A stretch of 64,000 nucleotides of DNA from Varroa destructor (GCF_002443255.2 NW_019211458.1:33598096-33662095); one strand, 5' to 3'. Shown: positions 1 through 13,745, counted from the first letter of the stretch. Notes: a model not told the origin generated them from the sequence alone. Translations and numbers: made by a program.

Positions 1-1111
1 AAAGGAGCTATATATCGGATTTCAGAAGTTACCAACCGAGTCGAGCTCCCTAATACTACCCTGAATCCGTTGCATCGAACGTTATCGCTCGTAGTTGCTT
101 TTGATGCCGTTTTTTTGTTGCTTTTAGCCACTATCTATGTTGTCGTATTGTGTGATTTCGTTTGTGATGAATCAGGCTTCAAATCAATGAGCCATTGGGC
201 TTATCTGATTGAATCTTTATCAAAATATTGTATACAACACTACAGCGACTAAGACAGATAATTTTTCTAAACGAGGTCGCTTCATTAATCGACGCTTAAA
301 ATAGATTCGACTATAGTTAGGTATTGTTGTATAAGGAAATATTGTAGCATAATCTCAGCAGTTAGTCCGAAGAATAGAACACGAAATAGTCTCAGTATTT
401 CACAACAGTAGAATCATGCCTTTTCTAACAACTCAGGCTTCTTTTGGCCCTAGGTTCGCCAGCAGTGGCCAAAGTAATATCAAAAAACGACTCACTAAGG
501 CGTTCTTCCAACGACTGATCGATCTAGGTTAATATTAAACAATCCCAGAATATGAGGCGTCAGAAAACAGGCGCAGGAACTGATCGGTGTGTCCAACTTA
601 TTTAAGCAACCTATCATTACACTGGTGAGTACTTACTCTCTGATCATAGTTCGCATGTAATTTTGATAAAAGTAATACATTTTATTAAAACGCATTTTTT
701 CTCTAATTATTAATTGTATTTATTAATCATCATCAGAAGTTTAGCCTTCTCGATTGTACAGCGTCAGATATGTTTTAATTTCTCTTACGAAAGTGAAATC
801 AGTTGTTCCACCTAACTGTTGATTCTAAATGATGATGAACATCAGCATTGTGAGCACCGATACGCCTATTTTTATAAGCACGTACATACCTAGATTGATT
901 CGTTTGGTGACATTTTTCTGCGTGACGCACAAACCAAAGATGTGTATCAAAGTCGGATTGAAAACTGAAGAGGTGCTATTAAAGCTAGCTTGCTAATTGT
1001 AAACATGCTAGTTTCGAAGGTTCGTTGCTTGTTTAAAAGTAGACAGGTATGGCAATATCTCTCAAAGTAGTGTAAAACAATGCCAAATAGACTAAGTTTT
1101 TGAACTATTTG
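1..1111. other. AT-rich stretch without identified gene
   Basis: No open frame here has splice sites or a composition that supports coding. A donor-like GGTGAGTAC lies on the plus strand near 625, but I found no exon to attach to it. I see nothing else to name. Confidence 0.5.
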
Positions 1112-1909
1112 TTAGTAAACGGCTAGCAACGCTGATTCGTGTGTGCTTGCATATCGTAGACATATGAAACGAGTGAAAAGTTGTAGCAGCTTATACAGGG
1201 GGCTAATACGACTATACACGAAATCTCTCGATGAGTTTGGATCTGACACATGTACGTGGGAGCGAAGTGTCTGCCAGTAGAATCTAATGATACAGTATGC
1301 TTTTTAGATATCAGCTAAAGTACTTAAGTAAAAGATCTGCACAAGCTATGTTGCTAAAACAGTATAACTATATAAATTAGCGGTTATATGAAAACGTTAG
1401 CAAAGGTAAATGCTCCATGGCGCACAATCGTAAAACCTCCGTGACATAGACGCTCGTTAGCGGATTACCTAGCGCCAGCCAGACAACATACCTACCTTAA
1501 TAAAATGGTTATCGCGAAATGTCGAAGCGCTCTCGAGGCCACATGAAATGAATGGTTGACCAGTGCTACGACATGCTTTTATTGACACTTCCTTCGCTGA
1601 ACACTTTCCTAAAGACAGCAACGCTCGCCGCCCGTAGTTGGTAAGCCCGTTGGTTATGAAACACATCAAAGCTAGAAAAAGACCTTCGAATAGGGTAAGA
1701 GAAAAGAAGGCCTGTATCAAAGCGCCAAAAGATCGGGACCCGAGTAGGTCCGGCGGGTTCGGGCCAACCCTTGGCCACTGGATTAGACCTGTCCATCAGC
1801 GGCCGTCACAGCATTGTCAATGACTTCGATGAGTTTTTAAGCCGATGACAGTACTCACCGTAACTGTCCGTGTTAGATAACCCTCTTTCTCAAATACCTT
1901 CCCGACCAA
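1112..1909 (-). CDS. Possible exons of an unrecognised gene
   Basis: Two minus-strand blocks look like internal exons. The first, 1909 down to 1859, is 51 nt, starts after TTTTAG, ends at a GTGAGT donor and reads LVGKVFEKEGYLTRTVT. The second, 1711 down to 1496, is 216 nt, starts after GATACAG, ends at AAG|GTAGGT and encodes 72 residues without a stop. Both are phase 0 at both ends, and the intron between them is 147 nt, the same length as an intron in the HSF-type gene. The second exon starts with a hydrophobic run (LFEGLFLALMCFI) suggestive of a membrane segment and continues with four cysteines. A phase-0 frame from 1270 to a stop at 1112-1114 could be a last exon. I recognise no family, and the open frames are short enough to occur by chance. 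Confidence 0.28.
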
Positions 1910-2237
1910 CTAAAACGAAACACGATGACATATATGCGATACATACGCGAGTTGCATCTTTATCGATGTTTAAATATAAATAGCATGTCAGTGCTAACGA
2001 TTTTGTAATCCTATTCTCTAAGCGGTTAAGTCGCATCAATCGAAACACTTTTACAAATGACAAACAAGTGAAACAATATATTATGAGCGTGTTTATTGAG
2101 AATTCTCTTTTTGAAAAGGTAGGATTTTTTTGTATTGGTTTTTGTGACCTGAAATACGGATATCATGCACCAGTTTTGATGACGCTTTGACGTAAATAAC
2201 GTGTGACGTAACTGATGAGCGCTCATTCTAGAGTAAT

Positions 2238-2299
2238 CCTCTTTTTTTCTCTTTTTCTTCCTTCTCGTTTTCCCTTTCCCTTCTTCTTTCCCTTTTTTT
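2238..2299 (+). repeat. Polypyrimidine tract
   Basis: About 62 bases of almost uninterrupted C and T on the plus strand, with one G near 2267. The translated minus-strand frame is a Lys/Arg/Glu-rich artefact of the tract. Confidence 0.85.
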
Positions 2300-3998
2300 G
2301 AAAGGGTAAGGTGAACTGAATAGCCGAGAATAAACACGAATATTCTGAAAATAAAATAGGCATATTTCAAATGTAAATATAGAGGAAGTATTCACTCGAA
2401 GCTGTACTAATACAACTCCAGTGGAAGGTAACGGTACGAGACGCTACATATATTGTATTCGCAAATTTTGCTGAAGCCTTTGCAACGCTACCGCAGTTCG
2501 AGGTGTGATGCTTGAAAGATACATCAACCTTACGTCCGCTGAGCTGTTACATCGGTCTAAATAAATTGACATTTAATAATGGCCTGTAGAAGAGTTCCAC
2601 ATATCGTTGTCAGATTTTTTTCACCAATATCCTATCCTATTGTCTATCGCTGTGCTAGGTCCGGAGAATTGTTGGTTGATGTCACATTACGTGGTCCCTA
2701 ATTCAAGAATTTTTAGCTAGAGTTAATAAACATGATTATTATAATATTAGGAAGTAAAATAAGTTCGGGAAACCTGTATTAGGTTATGTTATTCTCTCAC
2801 CAATGTATGTTTCTTGCTCATACTATTTTTAAAAGTATTACATATCTATTAAAAGCTGTTTCTTCGTTCTGCACATAGGTATCATTCTTGTTACGATTAG
2901 CAAAGTTCTGCTTTATGTTTGGGCACAAAACACTAGCTTTTAGAGTTTATAAGATATTTATGTATAGAAAAATCTAATAAAGTTAAGCAGGATACAAGAT
3001 TATTTAAAAATAAAACAGACGATATGATTAAGAACGCTGATTAGAAATGCTTGCAAGCCGAATTCTGGAAAATTAATTGAAATTTATCGAAAGTAAGAGC
3101 ATTAGCCGTCAGGGAAATAGTGCATACAAATGCTGCTACATGCACTACGATGCTTCCATACTTAAAGCATCGCGCAGTTCAGTTTAAATGAATGACGGGA
3201 CACCCAGACTTTAAAACATACGCGAATATATTGGTTTGAGATAATGGCGTCATTTTGTAACGTTTAGCCTAGAAACAGGGGGCCTTGTTAGCGAGGGGAT
3301 TGCCCGATCATTGAAGATTACCGCGAGGAGAAACATTTCCGACAGCTGTCATCGTTAGTTATGACAAAAGACAACGCTGCCCCGATAGTCGCAGCAGCTG
3401 AGTCTTGGCTGGTATATAAGTGCAGTTTTAGTAGCATCGAAATATATAAGTAAATTCGTGAGCTTACCCTAACCCAGATTTATAAGTAAACGAAAAAGAC
3501 CTTCCAACTGGCATTGAGAATCTAAGAGACGATTATTGGGAAGAGGAAGCGACAAGCGTCTAAATTAAGATGATTACCTAATATATTGTATGAGCTGTAT
3601 TTTTTTCATATTGAAATGATATAGAACCACGTATCGGATGAATATTTTCTCCTAATAATTTAATAACCTTCGAACAAGAAGCAAGTTAATGACTGAGTCC
3701 TGCCAAACGAAATGATTGGGTCTCACGAAAACATAGAAACAGTTTGATCCTTTGTTAAATGTAGCTGCCGGACAATAGGCACAGCAATCTATTCTATATG
3801 CGAGCAGTGAATGCAACCCTCTAAAAGATGAAGATAGTGTATCAGAGGTCATGCTTATAAATCGAGTGATTCTTAACTAAACCATCTCAAAAACATCATA
3901 CCATCTAAGCTCATTCGTAACGAGCACACAACGTACAAAAGGAACCTTTCGTGACGGTGGCCTCGGGATTCATGCCGCAAAAATAAATTAAATATAAT

Positions 3999-4040
3999 AC
4001 ACGCTTTGTTTTTACTTTACGTTACACGCTTTGTTTACGC
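3999..4040 (+). repeat. Short imperfect tandem duplication
   Basis: The string ACACGCTTTGTTT occurs twice, at 3999 and 4024, followed by similar but diverged AC/TT-rich tails. It is a local duplication of about 25 bp in AT-rich DNA with no gene attached. Confidence 0.7.
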
Positions 4041-7018
4041 TTGTAAAATGTAATTTTAACTTAAAATAATACATTCAAATACTATAGTTTTGTGGAAGAA
4101 ATCCCATTAACAGTCTCGAGCACTGCACTGACTATAGACTTGCTAGAAAAAGTAGTGGTACACGATGTGTTAATTAACCACACTAACACAGTGTTCACCC
4201 CACAACAATGAGCACAATGAGGCTTCCGTGAAAACAAAAGATTTCATATAATGCCTTGTAAAAAAAAACGTATGAAATATAGGTAGTTCTGCTACCACGT
4301 ACCTGTTGGGGTTTAAGCTTTGACATGTCCGCCTAGTACAAATTTCCAATAACACGTCTTACTGCGAATACATAATAATCCGTACAGGACAGCACAGTCT
4401 GAACCTGAGCCAGTATTGTTAACTGAAGTTTTAAAATAAACGGTGTTTCACAAAATGTGTACGCAGTCGCAATGGTTGTAACTGCAGTTTTTATTCACAT
4501 AAAATTAGTACTTAAATTGCAAAAGAATCTACTCAAAATATATAACGTAATGTTTTATTCTATCGCAAATGTTATCGTTATTACCGAATTATTACCGTTC
4601 TGGTCAATATAGTGCTGATATCGATGGATTTCTGCACTACATTCCATATTATGGCGCATTCCTGCTTAACTTTTTTTAAAGTGTCATCAGCTTTCTAGCG
4701 TGAACTTTATCGTTAAAATATCCCTACTATAAAAAATCCACTAACATTAAGTCTGCAGAACCGGCAGGGTGTTCTATGGGACCTCATTATCCAACCCAAC
4801 TGTTTGAAAGGTTCTCATCAAGATAAGCATTTACATAACGATGATAATCTGTAGGTACTCCGTACAGTTGGAAATCAATGTTATCATCTTCACCAAACTT
4901 CTTTGGATGCGGAGTAATTTTAAGTAACTGGAACCAACTACTGAATAATATCAAAAATTATGTTGTTCTCGTTTGCTTCAAATGGGGCATCACACTATGA
5001 CTCCTAGTAGTTGTTCCCGCATAACATATGGGTTTGCAGCTATCCAGTAAATACATAATGATCGATCGTGCTATTTAATTTAAATATAGCCTTACAGCTC
5101 CATACAGTCTTCCCTGGGTACTGTGCATCGTGCTCACATTTTTTCAAGTACCGTTCGCAAGACCGTGCTCTTTTATTCGGATTACCTCCATCGATGTACT
5201 ATAGTTAGCATATAGCTTTTTTTTTGCGCCACGTCCTAAAATGTGACGAACACTTGATGCCAAACCCACGGTTTGCTTGCTTAATAGACTGTTCGATGTT
5301 TCGCTACGAATTTCGAGTACATTTTTTGTCTGATACTCTTTTTTCCTGCACGTTATATATAAGCATTTCGAACCGTTTAAAATCCATGTAAAATTTATTT
5401 TTTAAGTCGCGTAAGTGGATTCGCTTGGAACTTCCTGCAATATTATCTTTGTACTTAAGCTGCATGTTCATACATCCAATGGTACTTTATAAGGCATTTT
5501 TTGTCTAAATGTTAAACGTTAAATTAATGAAAAAAAAAGAATAGAAGGCCCGTGAGCGAGATCCATTAAGCAGCGAACACGTTCTTTTTGAGAAATCTTG
5601 TATATTAATGAAACTCAATACATGATGTATATAATGTGTTTTATGGCATATGGAGAGTCTAAAATGGTATAAACAACAAGATTTCGTCTAAATTGAAAAG
5701 TTCAAGTTGAAAGGCGGAGGCTAAATAATGAATAGGCGAATGACTGTTGCATGTAGAATAGCATTTATTCACTCCATTCCACTATTCCATTCTTTTTGCT
5801 ATTGGTGGCACGCGAACGATATCTTCTTTAGCTCTGCAGGACGACATCTTGTCTCTTCCTTCATTTTTCTGCTTTGCCGTTTTTTTTTGCTAACATCTTA
5901 AATTATGGATGTTTTTTTCTGTGTTTTTCGTTTTCATCTGAGTATTAAAATACATGCTCATCTTCTTCCCCACCAACAGTTTGTCTGTTTTCACTATTTA
6001 CTTTTCTCCACTTGGTGGGGTTTAGATTTAATTCTCTTTTCTGTTCGTCCCTTCCTCAAAGAAGAACAATTATCGTATGAATCCTTCAACACTGCAGCCT
6101 TCTTCAACCATTACTTTACTCCCCCCATTAAGTGTCTTTCTACGTACTTATACATATATATATGAACGTGTCGTTTTATATATTCCCATCATTGCTGCTC
6201 CCGTACATATTAACACTGGTCTCAACCGCTGCGTTCGGTCTACAGCTACCGCTCCACCCGGTGTTTAGGTTTTTTTCTCCAAACGATATCGTTCCAGCCC
6301 CTGGTCACCCCCTTTCCAGCTCTTTGATACACATAGTGCAATAATCAGGTGATAATCGCTGTTTTTTTGCCACATTCCCATATTAAACACCTGAACAATA
6401 TGAACACGAATCTGCTGTCTACCGAGTGACAGAAGTCTTGTGTGGAGCACTATATGCATGTTGGTCAACTTGTGGGCGAAGACAAGATGGGGAAAACCGG
6501 TTGCATTAAATAGCTCTGAAGAATGCGGTACCGCGGATTTCAAATCCGCTAATGGAAAGCTCACAACAGTACACGTATGTGTGTGTGTATTATACGAGCT
6601 CAAAAATAGAGCGTACCTTCCATATACATGATACCGACAAAAATACATCGCACAGCTTCCGCAATACAGTTCGTAGAAGGGATGTAGTATAGACTCGTCA
6701 ATATAAGGAAAGTAAGAAAACGGCATCGGGCTACGGAAAATGGAAAACCACAACAACGACGATACAATAAAGTTTTTTAGATGATCCCTTAGCTATGAAG
6801 AAGCCACGAAAGATAATCATTTCACCGAGATCTTCTCATCAATGAATAGAGCGTTTACTCTTTCGACTTCTACAACTTCTAGTACCACTACTTCACATCA
6901 CTGGACGGGGCCCACAGTATATATATCTATGAAATCAGGCTTTTCCTTCCTTTTGTATCCCCATTTTGACGTATGTATATATGTATATATATAGTGCTGT
7001 TCCCTTTGCTGAGCAGTT

Positions 7019-7020
<2 letters not shown>

Positions 7021-7067
<47 letters not shown>
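7021..7067 (+). repeat. (TA)n microsatellite
   Basis: An uninterrupted alternating AT run of 47 bases. It creates spurious Tyr-Ile open frames on both strands. Confidence 0.97.
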
Positions 7068-7068
<1 letters not shown>

Positions 7069-10000
7069 GCGAAACTGCAAAAGAGATGCTACTTGTAAAC
7101 ATGATTTCGTTCTGCTTCATTGTAATATATTTGCCTGCCCTCACCTCTATGTTACCACAACTGACACCGTCACGGCGATGTAAATATTTACGGACACGCA
7201 ACCTGCGGGCTTTGGGTTGCAGAGCAATATGATTTCGGTCATGGGGCCATCTAATATGGCACCTTAAGCTATGGTTCTCACAGACTCTAACCCGCTAAAA
7301 TTACTATTCAAGTGAGATGTCTTCCGAATCAATGATCCATCGCATTATTATTATTATCTGAATTGCAATAGATCTATCTTTCCCGTTCTTCATCATTACA
7401 TTGTACGAGTATACATCATATTATTATATATAGAATAGAGACACATATATAAATATATACAGTCTTCGCCGCGTGCTTGTCGATGTAGCTCGAAGACGAG
7501 CTCTTTTCTCTGCATTATTTTTTAATATTACCACCACTATTACGATAGTAATCGTGTCTTTCAAATGATTGTTGACGTCAAATACCAATACTTACAATTT
7601 TTTGTCGATTTTTATCATTTTTAAGCAAACGTCCATTCTCTCCCTTCTTACATTGTCGTTTCTTGCTTCATCTATCGATTGCTTGGTCATAATCACGTCA
7701 TACAAGTCACCACGAGTCGCACGTGACGCTCCACTTCCCTTTCTCCTTCTTCTTTTGTTCTGGAGACAGCAACTATTGGAATATAATATGTAGATGTTCA
7801 TTACAACTTATAACAAACAGGCGCCATAGTGACGGGGGAAAAGGACCGTCACAAGTGAAACGCGGAAGCAACGCCAAGACAACAGTGACGGCACCTCAAT
7901 CTTCATATTTACGTCTCATCATTGTGAGGTTACGATTGACCGTCGAGGGATTGATTGATGAAGAAGGGTCCACTTATTGAGGATAATGTTACTATTTTTA
8001 TCATTTTAAGTCTTATGTTATATAATGAATTACCTGTTTTCGCATGTTAATATGTTATAATAGTCGTTATTAGCATTATTGTTAATATTAAAGTATCTAT
8101 TTGAAGGAATCTAGTGACAAATTATTAAGTTATTCTCATTTGCTGCTGTCACCATAATGTTATTTTGTTATTATGTCTTGATTTTTCTTCTGTTTGTTTC
8201 ACCATTAACTCAGCACTATCATCGCGACAATACCCACTTACGTTGTCTGTACGCATGCGTGTCTATGTTTGTCGATCTACCTCCGTCTGTACTAGCTAGG
8301 TTCTCGCACTGGAGCCATCTCAACAATACACCGAATCTAGTACGCCTGCCTAGTTCTCCCTATCATTTTTACTCCATTCGAACGTTCGATGTTAGCGCAC
8401 AATGTTACTCAAAGCTTTTTTCTTTTACATATCTTGTAATATCGTTCATAATACTTTTCTGCCACGTTCATATTGTCATCACGATCCCTTGTCTTCTTCT
8501 GCATATGTGTGTGTAAAGTATATTATTGTTTTGTTTTTTATTTTTGTTAATGCTTTGTATATTGTATCACTATCACCATAGTACGATCGTCAGTATCATC
8601 ACATTTTTGTTTCATGATACGGTACGCATACAAGAATGTATTGTGTCTTCACTTGAATTCATATGTTTACGTAGAGGTTTATATTCATAAAAGGGCAAAA
8701 TATCTCAACTTATTCATACATATATTTTCTCTCTCTTTGTTTTATTAGTACGCACAATGAGTGTGCAGACTGTGATTGAGGCAATTGCAGCAACAGTAGT
8801 TATAGTGTAGGTACACGGTTCGAATAAAAAATTATTCATTTGATCAAGGCGCAAATTAAGGAAACGAATACACTACATTGTTACTAGAATCAATACGACT
8901 TTCACGAGAAGCGAGACGAAAGGCGAAAAATAAAGAAATGACATTGTGTTCATCTTACCAATGTTCCTGAAGGGGTTTAATGTAACCATAATATGACAAC
9001 ATATGATTAATATAATTTGTGATATTACTATTATACTGCTCTTAGTATGACATTTACTGTTCAGCTCTATCGAGTTTATTCGATGTACTATATCGTCAGT
9101 TTTCTATGCAGTTGTTTGAATTACCGATTTGCAGGAACACAACAATGTTGTTACTTTGTATACGAGAGAAGAACTTGAGGGCTCGTGCATCCATGAAGAG
9201 AATTCGTGTTTTGTCAAAGAAGATAATGCTCGTCATGCTTGGCTACAATAACAAGTTCAATCATAGTAGTGATTCGTATTACGATAATAGCAACAGAAAT
9301 AAGAATGAATAAAGGTGACTCGTTCATCTTGTTCTCCGCTGTATTTGTTGCTGCTGGCGAGAGGTCCACTTTACAACATTCAATCCCTCCCTCGACTGTT
9401 TCTGCATATGTACTTGCTGAATATACAACGGGTCTATACAACCTAGATTCGCCCGCATGGACACGAAAGGTTTTCGTTTTCGTAGCTAACGCCATGCCGT
9501 CGCTGGCATAAGTTGTATTTTTTGCTCGTAGTATAACTAACCCGTGTAACGTCAACACAATAGACGACCTTTTGACCGACGAATAACAACATTTTGGCAG
9601 TCACAAGGAAAGAGTGATTTTTTCGTTCGTGTTACGACTTCGACCGATACCTCTGCAGTGATTTTTTGTGTAGGTATTGCCACCCAAAGCTAGAAGGTGT
9701 CGACTGATTGGCCTGAGCACCGTCAAGGCCTTAAATATTCGTATTACGCAAATGTGAATAGGAGAAATGGTACCAATTCAGCTTCCCATTCTGCTAGCTT
9801 TTCTCTTAGGACATCCCTGCCGTGGTCAAAGTTGTCGGTTCCATAACAGCTTTCATTCCTAGAAAAAAAACAAAAAGGTTATTGTTATTACTACTGTTCA
9901 ATATGCACATTTTTTGAATAACTTTAATTATTTTGCTTTTGATGGCTGCATACGATAATGGAAGCCTACATGACTGAGACTCCGCTCGTTTTTATTCTAT

Positions 10001-10495
10001 TAGTTACGTATATTGGTGCGTATTGTTATGTATGATGTATAAGTATACATATTCAAGGTGGCGCATCTGAATTGAGAATTTTTATTTGCTTTATATCTTA
10101 AACTGTACCTAACCAAAGACAAGTATTTTACTGACATATGTTGTATATTCCATAAATATATCTGATGATCAGTTTCTTACATAACTACCATTCACAGTGA
10201 TTACAACTTGAATTCTCAACCTAAACAATTAACTGTCCTATTTCAGAATTTTTTATTATTAATCTGGAAGTAATTTTTGGGTAGTAAGTGTGCACTAAGT
10301 GATATTGATGGTTGTAAGCTAATGAAAGTACCGTTAAGTAAGCTACATAGAAAAATTGCAAAGTAGAAGAAAGCGTTAAGATTTCTAAAAAAAAAATACT
10401 GACCCTTGGAGCTCAACTGGACGATACTCCTTTCTTATAGGAGAGAAATATTTTTTTTAAAAAGGAGAAACGTTTCTTTCTAAAACAACCAATAA

Positions 10496-10501
10496 TTTAT
10501 T
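10496..10501 (-). terminator. Candidate polyadenylation signal for the HSF-type gene
   Basis: AATAAA on the minus strand, about 400 nt downstream of the predicted stop codon at 10905. It is the first canonical hexamer I noticed in that direction. Assignment rests on position only. Confidence 0.4.
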
Positions 10502-10904
10502 GACCAAAAAGTGTATTAAAAACGGCTTTTATCGTCATTTTGATAAATTTTCAAACCCTCTGAATCCAGACTTTTTAATAAAAAGATCTTTAATATAGAT
10601 CTTCTGGTCTTCATGCAAATCCTCCTACGATCCTTCCTGAAGCCGCACGGAAACTAGCAAGAACGTAGACCCTCAGTTTTAGGCAAAAAAGTTGGTTTTT
10701 AATCTTGGTGGCAATTCGTATCGTAGGAAGATTGCGTTATAATTAATCTTTGCTTAAATTCCGAAGTCAATGTTGGAATTTGTTGTTCTTTTTTAGAATA
10801 AACTGTGCTTCGCCCTATACCAGGAACAGCGGATGAAAGTCTGCCGGAGACAACAAACAGCCCGGCGAAGTTTTCCTCATTGTAGACCTACCAGCCTATA
10901 TACC

Positions 10905-13745
10905 TCAGTCCAACAAAGCACACTCACCGGAAACGTCCCTCTGAAGTTTGGCGCACGTAAGGCTGAGCAGGGCACGAGCCGTATTGTGCTCGTCTGCGTA
11001 GTATTCATCAGCCTTGCTTGTCGAGGAAACTGGGACATCATCAGCTTCTTCAATGCCGTCATCGTCATCATCGACCTCCTGTTCCAGAACCTCATCGTCG
11101 TCCTGTCCACCACGTCCAGCGGCAAATCCGCTCTCGACGTGTTCATCATCGTGTTCAACAACTTCCTCATGCAACACAACGTCCTCAACGACATGCTGCA
11201 CCACTCCGTCATGCAAAGGCATGTATTCCTCCTCATCTTCCTCTTCCACAACCTCCTCTTTGATTGCATCATCGGACATGATCACCTCTTCAACAACCTC
11301 TTCCTCGTGCATCTCGTCCATGTCCTTTAACGCATCGTTCATAACAAAAAAAAACCACGCCGTAGATGAACGAATTAAGTACTTGTAGCCACACATACAC
11401 ACTAAACAACTACTTCAGACTTAATCAACAACTTCATTCACCTAAAAATCACTTAGTCCAAGCGCTGAACACTCAAAAGTTTGAAAGCATATGAGGAAAG
11501 AAATTTAAATAGCAAAGTCTAACGTGCTATGAGTTTCAGTAAATACTGGACAAAATAGGTTTATAATTACTTCATAGTAAATTTCACGCGAAAGATACCT
11601 AAAGCACGACCTGGCTTAGCGAGGATCTCTAGAAAAAAACGACTTAAAGGCGACTGATTAATGCCGTTGTATACTTACTTGCTTAATTTCTACTTCGGCT
11701 GGTTCAAAGTGACGTGATAGTCTCTCGACCCTTACACGTTCCCTATTTCCGGAAGAGCTCTGTCCACTACCAACTCCCTAGAAGTGGCATAAGCAACACA
11801 AATGCAAAAAAATTGACATTCGTCTCTGAGTAGAATGCGAGAGTGTGTCATCATAACGATATCGAGTATAAATCACTGCGTAAAAAGGCCAGCGACTTAA
11901 TTTTATCGAGTAAATAAAGGCTACAAGAAGTCACCAAATACGAATCGTCGAGCCTCTAAAGGATAATTCATTTCATGGCAATATAATTAAAGTTATTTCC
12001 TGCACTACAGCTGTATGACAAATAGAAATGTCAGACGATTCATCACTATTTTCTCGATTAGACTGCGTGCATCACTTACTAACCTTGAGATCAAAAATGA
12101 ACTGTCGGTTGTTGGTCTTCACCCGGATTTCATTGTCATCCTCTTCATCTTCACCTTCGCCTTCATCCTCGACAGCCGAATAAGTTGCTGACCCATTCGA
12201 ATCATGACAACACTCAAAATCGTCCTTGCTCTCTGAGGTGCTACGCACTTTTCGAATGAATTCCTCCGCAACGAGCTGGTGCAAAGAAGCGCTTGAGGAC
12301 AGACTGCTAGATCGAACGATCCCGCCACCTTGATGTCCATTGCGGTGATGGTGGCCAACGTTACTACCGCCCGCGTGCGGAAGTTGATTATGGTGACCCT
12401 GATGCTGGGCCGGTAATTGATGTTGATGAATTTGCTGGTGATAACTGTGTTGTCCAACTGCAGCTGACTCCGACTTGACTCGAACCCGTTTAGCCTCGAT
12501 ATGACGGGGCTGGTGTTGCGTCTTACGTTTAGTTTTTTGAGAAACTGAACTGTCATGAAGGGGCAATGGGATAAGATCGCCAACTTCGTGGCCACCTCCT
12601 GTGTTACAACCATGATTGCCAATGCTAGAGTTGGTTGCTGAAGTCACCACTTCTTGCCCTCCAAGAGGAATAATCAGCTCAGCTTGATCTAGTTCGACAA
12701 TGCCGTCTTCGATAACCTGCTCCACCGATGTCGACGACTCCGTCTCGGAAGATTCGGAGTCCGAACTCGTTGTTGTGGTTTGCTCAGAAGACACCGTCAG
12801 CTGCCAAATAGGGGAAACAGATGACGTCGGAGAATTTGTGGCGGCCACAGTTCAACAAATACCTAAAATAGTCCTTCTACGGCATAAATCCAGTATATAT
12901 GGTAGAATTTATAACAGAAATTTCGTGTTACAAGGAAATATTGTTACCCTTCTACGTGGTTCGCGTCTGGGACGAGAGCTCGTACGGTTCGAGTTGTTTT
13001 TCTTGTTGCCATCAGGTTTGATTCCACGCCGATTCACATGCAAGAGGAGATCCGGCCGATCCGACCGGAACGAATCGTGATGAAAGATTGAGTGGCTTGC
13101 GGACGAAAATGACAGCAGCATCACAGAACCATTGGCGCCCTGACCAGACTTCGAATTCTTCGGCACCTTCCGAAAGCCGTACAAGTTCAGTTGGCGAACA
13201 AATGATGTGATATTGTTCGTTTTGAAGAGTCGTTTAGAGGCATCTAAGTACTCCTGCGATAGTAACGAGCGTTGGAAAGGTTATGGTTTATATAGCTAGC
13301 CTAACGAATACGCGTTTCATTGGAACTGTTTAAGTTCAAATCGATCAATCTAATTTCTAAATGAAAAGGCAGCCAATCTTTAACTGAAGTAATGTTCTCT
13401 GATGATCTCACATAAGTGAAACTTTAATCTTAGCTACCTATCCTTAGCTATCGTAGTGATTTGATATCAGGAAAAAAATTGGTATTTTACCCTTTCGAAG
13501 ATTTGATAGTTGATCGCAATTGCAGTGCCACCATATATCCACTGTATGGCACCGCTGTTGCAGTCGGACACTATACGCCAGAGCTTGAGCGGGAAGCGAA
13601 GATTGCTTAGATTACCAAGCAGCAATCGAGAGTCGAATTCTTCGGGAACAGGCGGCGGGGACCGCGAACAAGTAACTTCTTCGACTGTCTCCACGTTGGA
13701 GTCTTCCGTCACGTAAGACGAATCTACGTCAACCGACATCCTCAT
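10905..13745 (-). CDS. HSF-type DNA-binding domain transcription factor
   Basis: Predicted nuclear, sequence-specific DNA-binding protein of 565 residues. Exons on the minus strand are 13745-13491, 13253-12948, 12800-12084 and 11324-10905; all junctions are phase 0 with GT-AG borders. Residues about 51-115 form the HSF fold: FPLKLWRIV, then the helix ending in TSFVRQLNLYGFRKV, which matches the HSF recognition-helix signature. The domain is split by the first intron after IFER. The rest is low-complexity: a Ser/Thr stretch, a basic KTKRK...KRVRVK cluster that could be a nuclear signal, a His/Gln-rich segment, an acidic cluster, and a final exon very rich in Glu, Asp and Val. I see no HR-A/B heptad coiled coil, so it resembles HSFY/HSF5-type proteins more than the heat-inducible HSF1. 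Two ATGs (13745 and 13739) could start it. The last acceptor (TTAAAG) lies about 20 nt after a T-run and is the least certain border. Confidence 0.85.

Larger units (their letters stand above)
1910..10495. other. AT-rich intergenic or intronic DNA
   Basis: About 8.6 kb with no supportable gene. It holds a pyrimidine tract at 2238-2299, a short tandem duplication at 3999-4040, a palindrome cluster at 6525-6549 and a (TA)n array at 7021-7067. The open frames of 60-165 codons here look like chance frames: they carry repeat translations (YIYIYI) or runs of hydrophobic and basic residues, and lack good splice sites. Confidence 0.5.

Noticed and set aside
6898..7232. Open frames rich in Tyr and Ile
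   Set aside because: They are direct translations of the (TA)n array, not proteins.
10833..11330. 165-codon plus-strand open frame
   Set aside because: It is antisense to the acidic last exon of the HSF-type gene, and its openness follows from the biased codons of that exon.
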